From: CAG-791 sp045546175
GTDB lineage: Bacteria; Bacillota; Clostridia; Lachnospirales; Lachnospiraceae
Assembly: GCA_045546175.1 (NCBI GenBank)
Contig: JAZQCI010000030.1
Span: 1-64,000, forward strand
Reading direction: 5' to 3'
Length of the DNA: 64,000 nucleotides
Both the position numbers and the translations under genes were made by a program. Shown in pieces: positions 32,150 through 41,479 of this stretch. Positions within the stretch are counted from its first letter, which is position 1; each line of letters begins with the position of its first letter. The notes beneath the pieces are model-generated. The model was not told the DNA's origin and ran no database searches. It saw only the letters and a program-made list of their open reading frames with translations.

Positions 32150-32514
32150 AACTGTGCGATGCACTCGATCTCGCAGAGTGCTCCCTTGGGAAGGTCTTTG
32201 ACCGCCACGCAGCTTCTCGCCGGCTTGGACGTGAAGTACTTGGCATAGACAGCGTTAAACGCCGCGAAATCAGCGATCTCGGCCAAAAAGCAGGTCGTCT
32301 TGATGACTTTGTCGGCGCCTGAACCCGCCGCCTCGAGAATGGCCATCACGTTCTTGCAGCTCTGCTCTGTCTGGGCGTCGATCCCCTCGGCCATCTCGCC
32401 AGTCGCGGGATCGATCGGAATCTGACCGGACGTAAATACCATGTCGCCCACAATATATCCCTGGGAATAAGGGCCGATTGCGCCGGGTGCCTTGTCTGTA
32501 CTGATTACTTTCAT
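32146..32514 (-). CDS. ridA: RidA/YjgF-family enamine/imine deaminase
   Basis: RidA proteins are small trimeric cytosolic enzymes that hydrolyse reactive 2-aminoacrylate-type imines. The 122-residue length is typical. The N-terminus MKVISTDKAPGAIGPYSQGY, then TSGQIPIDPATGEM, and C-terminal RSCVAVKDLPKGALCEIECI with the conserved Arg and Glu identify the family. It is the first gene of a three-gene operon (RidA, PanE-like, AroD), overlapping the second by 4 bases. A family B element lies 78 bases upstream. Confidence 0.94.
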   Translation of the reverse strand: MKVISTDKAPGAIGPYSQGYIVGDMVFTSGQIPIDPATGEMAEGIDAQTEQSCKNVMAILEAAGSGADKVIKTTCFLAEIADFAAFNAVYAKYFTSKPARSCVAVKDLPKGALCEIECIAQL

Positions 32515-32591
32515 AGTGAAACCTCCGTATTATCCATTTCTGTTTCTCCGGGTGCCGCGCGGCGGACCGCCCGGGAACTGCTGATATTTCG

Positions 32592-32712
32592 TTCAAGGCT
32601 CGCAGCGCGAGCCTTCGCGCCGCGTGCGGGCTGCCCTAAGGGCAGCATCTTCCTTTCCGCACGCGTGTGCATCATTTAACTCGGTGCGGGATTGTCTCCC
32701 GCCCGAGTTAAA
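32592..32712 (+). repeat. Family B structured element, copy 2
   Basis: Complete copy with three hairpins. Hairpin 3 has arms AACTCGG and CCGAGTT, where other copies have AACTCAG and CTGAGTT, a compensatory change. It lies 78 bases upstream of ridA. Confidence 0.9.
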
Positions 32713-32932
32713 GTCTACCATAAACCGACCAATTGTGAAATCGGATTGCCGCCCTTTGGCCGCGAAAACTGCAGGCCAGGCCGCGCCGCAACCGGCTGAG
32801 ACAGCCGCAGGTCGCGCCACAGCCAGCTAAGACAGCCACAGGCCAGGCCGCGCCGAAGCCGGCTGAATCACCCGCAGCGCGCCGCCCCCACCAGTCCCGC
32901 CAAGTCAGCCTCGCCAGATCATCTCCGCCACC
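32713..32932. other. GC-rich spacer with degenerate direct repeats
   Basis: Three degenerate units of 31-36 bp (GCAGGCCAGGCCGCGCCG followed by an ACCGGCTGAGACAGCC-like part) occur between 32771 and 32872. No gene or promoter was recognised in the rest. Confidence 0.5.
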
Positions 32933-33598
32933 TCAACTCACCCGCAGCCACTCCGCCGTCTCCGTCAGCGACGGCAGAATCACCACCGCCTTCTCTCTCA
33001 TCTCCTGCGTCGGCGGGAGCTGGTCCGGCACCATGACCGGCTTCATTCCCGCCGCACAGGCGGCCCGGATCCCGTTGTAGGAGTCCTCGATGACGAAGAT
33101 CTCGCTGTATTTTGACACAGGGATTCCCAGAGCGTCCGCGCAGCGCAGGAAAACTTCCGGATCCGGCTTGCCCTTCTGCACCATGTCCCCGCTCACAACC
33201 GCGTCAAAATACTGCAGCACCTCATGCCCGGCCAGAACCTTTTCGATCATGGCGCGCGGAGAAGACGAGGCGAGCCCGACAAGTATCCCCTTCGCTTTCA
33301 GCTGCTGCAGGATCTCCTTTGCCCCCGGCTTAAGGGCCATCTGTCCGCTCTCGACCACACCGGCAAAATAGTCCCGGCAGGCGCGGAATGTCCGCTCCAG
33401 GTCAAACTGCGGCAGGTGCCCGAAGGTCTCCGTCATGATCTGCCGCTCCATCGCATCGACCACGCCCACGGCGCGCGCGACGGCGGTCCGCATGTCGCTC
33501 TCCGGAAGGCCATAGAGCCTTGCGGCGTGGAGATACCCCGCCAGATAGGCGGCTTCCGAGTCCACCAGCACGCCGTCCATATCGAAGATCACATACAT
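32933..33598 (-). CDS. HAD-superfamily phosphatase, beta-phosphoglucomutase-like
   Basis: This 221-residue haloacid dehalogenase-like hydrolase has the cap type of beta-phosphoglucomutase and phosphatases. The nucleophile motif FDMDGVLVDSE is at residues 4-14, motif II LASSSPR follows, then the Lys of KGKPDPEVFL and the acidic VIEDSYNGIRAA. It probably dephosphorylates or isomerises a sugar phosphate. The start at 33598 (MYVIFDMDG) is preferred; GGAG lies about 9 bases before it, and the upstream frame to 33676 has no family match. It lies just downstream of the GH2-GH3-symporter operon but beyond its terminator. Confidence 0.88.
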   Translation of the reverse strand: MYVIFDMDGVLVDSEAAYLAGYLHAARLYGLPESDMRTAVARAVGVVDAMERQIMTETFGHLPQFDLERTFRACRDYFAGVVESGQMALKPGAKEILQQLKAKGILVGLASSSPRAMIEKVLAGHEVLQYFDAVVSGDMVQKGKPDPEVFLRCADALGIPVSKYSEIFVIEDSYNGIRAACAAGMKPVMVPDQLPPTQEMREKAVVILPSLTETAEWLRVS

Positions 33599-33685
33599 AA
33601 TCATTTCTCCTGCTTTGTTAAGCTTTATCTTCTGTGCGCCTCTTCGATTATACATTACTAAAGCATGTACAAACACTACATGCGC

Positions 33686-33745
33686 GAAAAAAAGCCCTGC
33701 CCGGCCGACCGCTCTTCTCTCGAAAAGGATCGCCCGAACAGGGCT
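33686..33745 (-). terminator. Terminator of the glycosidase-symporter operon
   Basis: On the minus strand AGCCCTGTTCGGGC pairs with CCGGGCAGGGCT through a long stem and is followed by TTTTTTT. It lies 17 bases past the symporter stop codon. Confidence 0.85.
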
Positions 33746-33761
33746 GCTGAATAATTACATT

Positions 33762-35303
33762 TTATCTCGACGGATACTTTTCCATCGCCTCCCGGATCGT
33801 CAGGCCCTGCGCCACCGCTTCGCGGCGCTTGCCGTTGACTTCCTGGATTTCTTTGACACGCTTTCCGTCCAGCTCATACCCTGTCATGGCCCACAGGGTA
33901 AGGGCCCACGCGCACATGGGCACGATGCAGAACAGGATGATGACGACCACATTCATGCCGGGCGTGTAGGGAGTTGTCTTGGTCGGTAGTGAATCCAGTC
34001 CGATCATGGTGACCGCCACGCCGACGACCGTGGCCGAGAGGCTCGAGACGAGCTTGTCGACCAATGAGAACAGCGTTCCCATGATGCCGGGGATGAATTT
34101 CCCCGAGCGGTAAGTTTCGTAGTCCGCACAGTCCGCCACCATGGGGATCGGCATATCCGCCGTGGCGTAATAGGCGCCGTAGCCGATGCCGAAGCACAGG
34201 ATGAACGCGATGGTATAGAAGTTCAGCGCTACTTTGCCGTTCTGCATGATCTGCATGTGCATGGAAGTGTTCGGATTCCACATAAGGAGCAGGATCAGAA
34301 CGCCGATATAGCAGACAAAAGCGACCGCTACATAGCGCATCAGAGACGCTTTCTGGCCTTTCTTCTGGGATGTGCGCACAGTGAGCGCGAAGAACGGGAT
34401 CGCGAACACGTAGCCGACTATCATCATGGGCATGTAGAGCCCGTCATAGTTGCCCATCATGCAGGAGTACAGCATGATCAGGACCGTGATGTTGGTCGCG
34501 ATGGAGAGCGCCAGTTTGCAGGCGCCGCCCGCCACCATCAGCTTCTGTAGTGGCTTGTTGGCCATGATGATGTCGATATACTCGGACACCTTGACCTTCT
34601 CCTGCTTGCCTCCGCCCAGGCCGAAGTACTTGGGCTGGTCCTTTTCCCAGATGCCGATGATCGCGAGGATGGTAAGCAGCACAGAGATGCAGATTCCTAT
34701 AGGTGTGATCGCTGCAAACCAGCTCCTGTTGTAATCGCCGAAGATGCTGTCCCTCGCGAGGATCGGTCCTATGAACTGCATGACGCCCATGCCAGCCAGA
34801 GAACCGATGGTATTGAAGATCGTAAACAGAGGTCTCTGTTGCGGATCATTTGTGAGAACGGCCTGCGCCGCTCGCGTGACGGAAGTCTGGAACGTATAGC
34901 CGATGACCCAGACCGCGTACAGGAGAATGAAGAGCCCGTAGCGCAGCCCCATCATATTCTCCGGCACAAATGGTGTCAAAATATAGAGGCAGATCACAGA
35001 GACCGCCATAATAACGGATCCGATGACCATAAAGGGCCGGAACTTGCCGAACCTTCCGTTGGTCTTGTCCATCAGCGCGCCGATGATCGGATCGGTGATC
35101 GCGTCGAATATGCGCATTCCGGTGACCATGAAGGAAGCGAACACTGTCGCGATCCCCAGTACCGTATTGCCGAACGTCGCGATATAAGTAAGTATCAGTA
35201 CGTAGTAAACATTTGTTGCGCCGTTATTCATAGGGAACAGCGCAAGCTGATAAGGCTTGGCCCGGTTCAGGGTTGTCCCGGACGCCTGCTGATTATCATT
35301 CAT
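33762..35303 (-). CDS. GPH-family sodium:glycoside symporter (MelB/GusB-like)
   Basis: This 513-residue cation-coupled sugar transporter belongs to the glycoside-pentoside-hexuronide family in the MFS fold. It imports a glycoside, pentoside or hexuronide across the cytoplasmic membrane. Family segments include YILTYIATFGNTVLGIATVF, the cation-site region RIFDAITDPIIGALMDKTNG and FRPFMVIGSVIMA, and GAYYATADMPIPMVADCADYE in the C-terminal half. The start at 35303 (MNDNQQASG) is preferred over 35396 because GGGGGA precedes it. It is the last gene of the GH2-GH3-symporter operon, so it probably imports the substrate of those enzymes. Confidence 0.9.
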   Translation of the reverse strand: MNDNQQASGTTLNRAKPYQLALFPMNNGATNVYYVLILTYIATFGNTVLGIATVFASFMVTGMRIFDAITDPIIGALMDKTNGRFGKFRPFMVIGSVIMAVSVICLYILTPFVPENMMGLRYGLFILLYAVWVIGYTFQTSVTRAAQAVLTNDPQQRPLFTIFNTIGSLAGMGVMQFIGPILARDSIFGDYNRSWFAAITPIGICISVLLTILAIIGIWEKDQPKYFGLGGGKQEKVKVSEYIDIIMANKPLQKLMVAGGACKLALSIATNITVLIMLYSCMMGNYDGLYMPMMIVGYVFAIPFFALTVRTSQKKGQKASLMRYVAVAFVCYIGVLILLLMWNPNTSMHMQIMQNGKVALNFYTIAFILCFGIGYGAYYATADMPIPMVADCADYETYRSGKFIPGIMGTLFSLVDKLVSSLSATVVGVAVTMIGLDSLPTKTTPYTPGMNVVVIILFCIVPMCAWALTLWAMTGYELDGKRVKEIQEVNGKRREAVAQGLTIREAMEKYPSR

Positions 35304-35429
35304 GATATCCCCCTTTTGTATAAGGCTCGAACAGCAGGGCATTACTCCCGCTGTTCGAGGCCCCGCGCAGCCGGCGATGCCGGCCGCGCGGATCATCTGC
35401 GCTTATAGGTTATGTTATGACAGGTTATG

Positions 35430-38400
35430 TTATGCCTTCTGCTCTTTTGCAAGCTTCTTGTTCTTGAAGAGCATGTAGCCGCTTCCAAGTGTAAGAAGTG
35501 CCGTAACTGCGATCAGAGCGTAGATCGCAAGCTGCCACCAAGGCGTGTTGGGAACGATGCGTGTCTGCGCCGTCCAGCCGTTCATGGCGTTGGAGTTGAC
35601 GACTGTGTAAAGGATGTTGTGCATCGCTTCTCTCATCTCTGTGACCATGTAAGGATCCTGTGCATAGCCGCCCGCGATATTGGTGTGGATCATGGGCATC
35701 GGGCTGTCCCAGATGTCGGATCCGCCGATCAGACCATCTGCCACGTCCATGTACTGGCTCAGGCCGGAGAAGTCCGTGATGGACATGCCGCGCATGCCGC
35801 ACTCGCCGCGCAGGTAAGCGGTCTGCAGGTTGTAGTTCTCGCCGGACCACTGAGCGCCCCAGCGGTTGAAGCCGCTCATGACGCACCACGCGCCGCCGTC
35901 GATGATCGCGCGGTCTGCCACTTCCAGATAGATCTCACGGGCCGTCTGCTCATTAAGCCATGTGTTGACGCCTCGTCTGGAGGTCTCGGAATCGTTCAGA
36001 GCCACGTGCTTGAGGTAAACATAGACGCCCTTGGACTGGATGCCCTTTGTCTCTGCCGCGCAGATCGCACCTGCCACAAAAGGATCTTCCGAATAGTACT
36101 CGAAGTTACGTCCGCTGTAAGGGGTTCTGTGCATATTGATGCCGGGGCCGTACAGTCCGGAGTAGCCCATATCCAGGCAGTCGTTGCCGATGCAGCGGCC
36201 GACATCTTCCATCAGTTCAAGGTTCATAGTGGCTGCCATGACGTCCTCGGAAGTGTAGCACATCGCGGACTTGCCGCCGACAAGGGATGCAGTCAGACCC
36301 TGGGGGCCGTTCTCATCTTTGGTCGCCGCCTTGGAGACGCTCTCGCAGGCCGCGGTGTTGTGGAATCCGAGAGTGATGGTGGTCACCATCTCCTGGAAGG
36401 TAAGCTGGTCGAGCAGGCTCTCCCAGCGCTCGTCGTTGTAATCTGCTCCGATCAGTTCGGAGATGGTCATAGTGCCGCCGGAAGCCAGCGTGGGCATAGG
36501 CGTGTCGGCGTGCTCCTCCGCTTTGTACTGTGTGAACTGCAGAGCTGCTGCCAGGTTGTCGTTCATGGCGAGCGGAGCGCGTCCTGTCGGGAAAGTTCCC
36601 TCCCAGTTGCTTCTGCTCAGGAATGTGACATTTCCGGGGGCCAGGCTGCTCTTGTTGGGATCAGACTCGTCAAAGAGGTTTGTGATCGCTGTGCCTGTCG
36701 CCTCGCTCTTTGCATAGGTAGTTGTATCGAGCGCCGCGTTGTTCCACTGATAGACGAGGGCTGCATTGCCTTCCGCGTCCATGCCGTTGTCAGCCGTGAA
36801 TCCTTTAGCTGCCAAAATATTGTTGACCGCTTCGTGAGATCCCATGGCCGCCGTGAAGTAGTAGTCGCCGGCGTCCAGAATGTAAGTCTTTGCTCCGTTT
36901 GCGTCATAAGTTCTCAGCTCTCTCTTGGGAACATTGACAGTGACGTTCTCGGAGGCACCGGGTTCAAGAATCTGTGTTTTGCCAAAGCCGCAGAGCTCGA
37001 CGGATGCCTTTTCAATGCCGTTCTGTCTGTCATAGTCCGTGTAAGGGGACTGGAAGTAGATCTGAACCGCCTTCTTGCCGGCCACGCTTCCCGTATTGGT
37101 AACGGTAACCGTCACGTCGAAACTGTCCGCATTCTCTTTGACCTGGAAATTGCTGTAGTCAAAGGTCGTGTAGGAGAGGCCGTAACCGAAGGGATAAGCG
37201 ACCGTCGTATTGTAATTGAAGTCGCCTGCGCCCGCCGTGCCCATGACCACATCTTCGTATCTGGTCTCGGGATAGCGATAGCCGAGGTAGATGCCTTCCT
37301 GATAGACGCTGTACATCGCCTGTACGTCAGCGCCTTCGGTGTTCAGGCCATAGCTCTCATAGCCGGCGTAAGGAACTGTGTAGAAGTTGACCACGGCGGG
37401 GTTCTTCATGTTGTCATACCAGTAAGTATCGACAAGGGATCCGGAGGGGTTAGCCGTACCGGAAAGGAGACGTCCTACGCCGATGGCACCGGTCTGTCCC
37501 ACGTCGCCGATCCACATGCAGGAGTCGATGCCGTAGTCCACGCCGCAGATCTCAGGATTTAAGAAATCCAGCTCAATCGCGTTGGAAGTGTTGAGAAGGA
37601 CTACGATCTTCTTGAAGGTGCCGGCATCCTTGAGTGCCTTGAGGCCTGCCAGCAGGTCTTTCTCTTCCTGAGAAAGAGCAAGGTAGTCGCCGTCGCCCTC
37701 GGAGCCCATGCCGTAGTGCACGTCTGCCGTCTTCGGCTCTGCTGCCTTCTCTTCTCCTTCGCCGCCCTTGTTGTCGCCGACCGCGCTCTTTGCCTCGGTT
37801 GTCGTCACGAGGGAAACGCTGTCATCGCCGTCCGGAAGGTCCGCACCTTCGCCGCCGGATCTTGAGAACACTACGATCGCGGCGTCGCCGTACTCAGCGA
37901 ATGTAGAGCTGTTGGCGCTCTCCACCTCAGACCAGGGAGCTTCGTTGACTGCATACTGTGTGTTTGCCACCAGCGCGTCGGAGATGGAAGCAGGGGTCTT
38001 GCGGCCGTACTTCTCGGAAGTGGATGTGTACCAGTCCCAGAGCCCCTGGTTGATCTCAATGCCTTCCTGAGTCAGGGCATCCTTCAGGCTGGGTGCCTGG
38101 CTGGTGTCTACGGAGCCGGAACCGGTTCCGCCGTACATCAGCTCAACGCTTCCCCTTGCGAAAAGGGAAACCTTGGATCCGCCGGCCAGCGGAAGCGCCT
38201 GATTGTCGTTCTTGAGCAGTGCCGCGCCTTCGGATTCCACCTGCGCGCAGAGCTCACGCTCGTATTCCCAGCGGGCGTCTTCATTTTCGAAGTCGCTCTC
38301 GAAATATTTGACGTTCTCATCAAATCCTTGAATCTTGGAAAAAGATGTTCCCAGCGCTACGTTGATCGTAGTCGCGTACTGATTGGCAAAATGATTGCCT

Positions 38401-38477
38401 ACGATCGATCCGATGCAAAGAACGGCGCAAAGGATCGTCAGAACTCTCCAGAGGCCTACTCTAGGCTTTTTATTCAT
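35430..38477 (-). CDS. Membrane-anchored GH3 beta-glucosidase with permuted domain order
   Basis: This 1015-residue glycoside hydrolase family 3 protein probably releases glucose or xylose from beta-linked substrates. A hydrophobic helix (about residues 10-33) starts the protein. Then come a GH3 C-terminal-type domain (about 60-420, with ESEGAALLKNDNQALPL), a fibronectin-III-like domain (about 445-545), and only then the GH3 N-terminal barrel (about 640-930). The barrel carries YLKHVALNDSE and the nucleophile Asp in SITDFSG (about residue 902). This swapped order is known from some Ruminococcus and Butyrivibrio beta-glucosidases. A second hydrophobic helix ends the protein (about 975-1002). 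If both helices span the membrane, the enzyme would sit on one face of it. The operon continues with the GPH symporter. Confidence 0.88.
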   Translation of the reverse strand: MNKKPRVGLWRVLTILCAVLCIGSIVGNHFANQYATTINVALGTSFSKIQGFDENVKYFESDFENEDARWEYERELCAQVESEGAALLKNDNQALPLAGGSKVSLFARGSVELMYGGTGSGSVDTSQAPSLKDALTQEGIEINQGLWDWYTSTSEKYGRKTPASISDALVANTQYAVNEAPWSEVESANSSTFAEYGDAAIVVFSRSGGEGADLPDGDDSVSLVTTTEAKSAVGDNKGGEGEEKAAEPKTADVHYGMGSEGDGDYLALSQEEKDLLAGLKALKDAGTFKKIVVLLNTSNAIELDFLNPEICGVDYGIDSCMWIGDVGQTGAIGVGRLLSGTANPSGSLVDTYWYDNMKNPAVVNFYTVPYAGYESYGLNTEGADVQAMYSVYQEGIYLGYRYPETRYEDVVMGTAGAGDFNYNTTVAYPFGYGLSYTTFDYSNFQVKENADSFDVTVTVTNTGSVAGKKAVQIYFQSPYTDYDRQNGIEKASVELCGFGKTQILEPGASENVTVNVPKRELRTYDANGAKTYILDAGDYYFTAAMGSHEAVNNILAAKGFTADNGMDAEGNAALVYQWNNAALDTTTYAKSEATGTAITNLFDESDPNKSSLAPGNVTFLSRSNWEGTFPTGRAPLAMNDNLAAALQFTQYKAEEHADTPMPTLASGGTMTISELIGADYNDERWESLLDQLTFQEMVTTITLGFHNTAACESVSKAATKDENGPQGLTASLVGGKSAMCYTSEDVMAATMNLELMEDVGRCIGNDCLDMGYSGLYGPGINMHRTPYSGRNFEYYSEDPFVAGAICAAETKGIQSKGVYVYLKHVALNDSETSRRGVNTWLNEQTAREIYLEVADRAIIDGGAWCVMSGFNRWGAQWSGENYNLQTAYLRGECGMRGMSITDFSGLSQYMDVADGLIGGSDIWDSPMPMIHTNIAGGYAQDPYMVTEMREAMHNILYTVVNSNAMNGWTAQTRIVPNTPWWQLAIYALIAVTALLTLGSGYMLFKNKKLAKEQKA

Positions 38478-38508
38478 ATTTTTATCCTCCCTTTACTATT
38501 ATCTATTG

Positions 38509-40467
38509 TCAAACCCAGTTCGCGCTGTTGGAGCTCTTCCCCTTCAGCTTGTAATCGGGATTTGGCTTGTCCACCTTGCGAAATACCGCTTTGTCCTCGC
38601 ACGCTCCGCTCACCGCGCGGATCCCATGCTTTCCGCTGATCGGCACGGTAAATGTAAATACATGGCTGCCCGTCCTGGTGCCGATTTCTTTCCCGTCGCA
38701 GTAAAGCGTGACGGATTTCTGATTGGAATAAACTTTAATCTCTGTTTTGGCCTCCGCCCTGTCCGCAAAGCGCTTCCCGCAGATGTGGACGAAAGGATCC
38801 GTGTCGTTCCACCAGGCCTTATAGAGATAAAAGCTGTCCTTTTTGATCTTGCGGTCAAAAGTCACAAGGCCCTTGTGGTTCATACCGGGCTCGCCGCCCT
38901 GGTCGCGGGCGTCCGCCGCGAAGTCGAACATGTTCCACACGTGGGTGGCCCACATGAAGGGGCGCTTCGCGAAGCACTCCAGCAGATATTCGTGATAAAG
39001 AGCCTGATACTCTTCCGTCTGGTCGCCGCGGCGGGGCTTTGCGCTGTGCAAGGTCGTCATCGCCTCAGCGCCGTACTCGGAGTAGCCCAGGCACCTGTCG
39101 GGATAGACTTTGTGGAAGAAGTCAATCCACAGGTCGTTTAATTTGAATCCCGGGACGTACCATCCCAGATACAGGTTCCAGCTGACCACATCCGTGATGT
39201 GGGCGACCTTGTTGAAGGGGCCGCACATGGCGTAGCAGGCCAGCGTCGTAAATCTTGTCTTGTCCATCTCGTGGCACAAGTCGTTGAGCACGTGATGGTT
39301 GTCCAGCATATCCGCGTTGTCTTTCGTGGAGATCGTGATCTCGTTGGAGACGCCCCAGCAGACGATGGAAGGGTGATTGTAATTCTGGACGATCAGCTCT
39401 TTCATCTGGGAGATGGTGTTCTCCCGGCCGTTCGGCATGTGCTCGGAAATGTAAGGGATCTCCGCCCAGACCACCATTCCGCGCTCGTCGCACAGATCGT
39501 AGAAGTACTGGTCGTGCTGGTAGTGAGCGAGTCGCACCGTGTTGACGCCCATCTCGCAGATCATATCCATATCCTCGAGATGCATCTCCTTTGTCAGGGC
39601 GTTGCCGATGCCCTTGCGGTCCTGGTGGCGGGATACGCCGTGGAGCGGGTATTTTTTGCCGTTGAGATAGAATCCCGTCTTGGGATCGGTGGCAAAATCC
39701 CGCACGCCGAATCTTGTCTCGACGCGGTCCTTCTCTTCTCCGTCCACCGTCAGGATCGCCTGCGCCGTGTAGAGATAAGGGTCCCTGACGCCGTTCCAGA
39801 GCCTTACATTGTCGATGCGCAGTTTTACATTCCTGCCGGCCGTCTGGGTTCCTTCCCTGCCGTTTTCATCCGTAAAGCTGACTTCACGCCCTTCCGCGTC
39901 CAATATTCTGACTGTGACCTGTCCCTCATCGCAATTTGTGAAGGTCTCAACCTGCACATCTCCCCTTCTGTACCCTTCCGAGGGTTTTGCCGTCACCTTG
40001 ATGCCCGGACCGCCAAAACAGTCCATGTCGAAGTGCTTCTCATTTACAGTGATCAGATATACATCCCTGTAAATTCCGCCGTAGAAAGTGAAGTCTGCTT
40101 TCTGGGGATACACCCTGTCATTTCTGCTGTTGTCGGCCCACACTTTCAAGTGGTTCTCACCCGCGAGGTGATCCGTGATATCCCACCTGAAAGTGGAATA
40201 TCCGCCGTCATGGGAGCCGATCACGGTTCCGTTCAGTTCCACCTTGGCCGAGGCGTTGACGCCGCGGAATTCCAGGTAGACGCGTTCCTCCTTCGCATAT
40301 TCAGGAGTCCTGAATTCCTTTTCATACAGGCAGGTCCCCCGCCAGTAATCATTTCCTCCGTCCTGTCCGTCGACCGCATTCCATGTATGCGGCACATTCA
40401 CCGGGGTCTTTTTCCCGTCCGGCCCGGTGAACAGCCAGTCCGAATTAATCGTTTGGATCTTTCTCAT
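38509..40467 (-). CDS. GH2 beta-galactosidase/beta-glucuronidase-family hydrolase
   Basis: This 652-residue glycoside hydrolase family 2 enzyme has the typical sugar-binding, immunoglobulin-like and TIM-barrel order. The PHTWN start motif (residues 26-30) and GGIYRDVYL are present. The acid/base Glu is E376 in CWGVSNEI and the nucleophile Glu is E464 in GYSEYGAE. No signal peptide is seen, so it is cytosolic. The NHKGLVTFDRK stretch contains the Asn-x-Lys seen in glucuronidases, but galactosidases of this subgroup have a similar stretch, so the sugar is open. The start at 40467 has GGGAGGGG upstream; the open frame further up is translated from a family B repeat. It is the first gene of the operon with GH3 and the symporter. 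Confidence 0.9.
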   Translation of the reverse strand: MRKIQTINSDWLFTGPDGKKTPVNVPHTWNAVDGQDGGNDYWRGTCLYEKEFRTPEYAKEERVYLEFRGVNASAKVELNGTVIGSHDGGYSTFRWDITDHLAGENHLKVWADNSRNDRVYPQKADFTFYGGIYRDVYLITVNEKHFDMDCFGGPGIKVTAKPSEGYRRGDVQVETFTNCDEGQVTVRILDAEGREVSFTDENGREGTQTAGRNVKLRIDNVRLWNGVRDPYLYTAQAILTVDGEEKDRVETRFGVRDFATDPKTGFYLNGKKYPLHGVSRHQDRKGIGNALTKEMHLEDMDMICEMGVNTVRLAHYQHDQYFYDLCDERGMVVWAEIPYISEHMPNGRENTISQMKELIVQNYNHPSIVCWGVSNEITISTKDNADMLDNHHVLNDLCHEMDKTRFTTLACYAMCGPFNKVAHITDVVSWNLYLGWYVPGFKLNDLWIDFFHKVYPDRCLGYSEYGAEAMTTLHSAKPRRGDQTEEYQALYHEYLLECFAKRPFMWATHVWNMFDFAADARDQGGEPGMNHKGLVTFDRKIKKDSFYLYKAWWNDTDPFVHICGKRFADRAEAKTEIKVYSNQKSVTLYCDGKEIGTRTGSHVFTFTVPISGKHGIRAVSGACEDKAVFRKVDKPNPDYKLKGKSSNSANWV

Positions 40468-40509
40468 GGCCCCTCCCAACACTGCAAATTTTTCTGTAAT
40501 ACAAGTCAG

Positions 40510-40627
40510 TTCAAGGCTCGCAGAGCGAGCCGCTGCGCCGCGTGCGGGCTGCCCTAAGGGGCAGCTCCTCCTTTTCCGCACGCGTGTGCATCGAATAACT
40601 CAGCGGGAGACATTCCCCTGAGTTGTC
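40510..40627 (+). repeat. Family B structured element, copy 3
   Basis: Complete copy, with hairpin 3 arms AACTCAG and CTGAGTT. It lies 43 bases upstream of the GH2 start, inside the divergent promoter region shared with the LytTR regulator gene. Confidence 0.9.
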
Positions 40628-40765
40628 GCTTTTTTACTCCTATGCGCATTGTATCGGCGCCGGCGGAACGATTTCAACGGGGACGGAATAATCGACAGTT
40701 TTCACGGCATAATTTGCATTCACCTGTTTGAAATGTGGTAGTATAGAAATGGAGGCAATAAGAAC

Positions 40766-41479
40766 ATGAAACAATATCTGACTGCGATCACGGAAGATGA
40801 TCCGGAATACTCCCGCTATCTGGAAGAGTGCCTGGACAGATACGGCAGGGAGCATAATTGTGCCTTTCAGGTCCGCACTTTCGGCAGGGCGGAGGCTTTT
40901 TTGGAAAGCGTACAGGGACAGTATGACCTTGTCTTTATGGACGTGGAACTGGGAGAAGGGTGGATGAACGGCATTGAGGCCGCCCGCGCGCTCCGCGCCA
41001 AGGGAAGCATGGCCATGCTGTTCTTCATTACAAATATGCCCCAATACGCGCCCAGCGGCTACGACGTGGACGCCATCGACTACTGCATAAAGCCCATCAA
41101 TTACCGCTCCTTGTCCGTCAAGCTGGACAAGGCGCTGCGCATTCTGGCAAACCGCAGCGGCGTACCGGTAAAGATCCGTGTGAAAGACGGGCTGCGCGTC
41201 GTCTCCTCCGCGGATATCCACTATATAGAGGTCATGGGGCACGACCTCATGTTCCACACCGAGAGTGAAGTGATCACCGCCTACGGCGGACTCAAGGAGC
41301 GGGAGGAGGACCTGCGCGATCAGGATTTTGCCAGGTGCAGCGCGTCGGTACTCGTAAATCTGCGCTATGTAAACGGGCTCTACGGAGATGAAGTGAGCAT
41401 CGGAAACGAGCGGATCAGGATCGGGCGCACCCGAAAGAAAGAGTTTATGACAAGACTGAACAAATATCTGGGAGGCTGA
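40766..41479 (+). CDS. LytTR-family response regulator
   Basis: This 237-residue regulator has a receiver domain with acidic pair EDD near residues 10-12, phospho-acceptor Asp in LVFMDVELG (about residue 59) and a Lys in CIKPI. A C-terminal LytTR DNA-binding domain follows (about residues 135-235: VKDGLRVVSSADIHYIEVMG, then CSASVLVNLRYVNGL). The pair with the GHKL kinase, whose ATG comes directly after this stop codon, resembles AgrA/AgrC- or VirR-type systems. It is transcribed away from the GH2-GH3-symporter operon, so that operon or the downstream UxuAB genes are plausible targets. Confidence 0.92.
   Translation: MKQYLTAITEDDPEYSRYLEECLDRYGREHNCAFQVRTFGRAEAFLESVQGQYDLVFMDVELGEGWMNGIEAARALRAKGSMAMLFFITNMPQYAPSGYDVDAIDYCIKPINYRSLSVKLDKALRILANRSGVPVKIRVKDGLRVVSSADIHYIEVMGHDLMFHTESEVITAYGGLKEREEDLRDQDFARCSASVLVNLRYVNGLYGDEVSIGNERIRIGRTRKKEFMTRLNKYLGG

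Noticed and set aside
38509..40467. Assignment of the GH2 enzyme as beta-glucuronidase
   Set aside because: An Asn-x-Lys motif is present but also occurs in galactosidases of this subgroup, so the sugar cannot be fixed from sequence alone.
40467..40581. N-terminal extension of the GH2 enzyme
   Set aside because: The extra codons come from the family B repeat; the start at 40467 has a good ribosome binding site and the family N-terminus.
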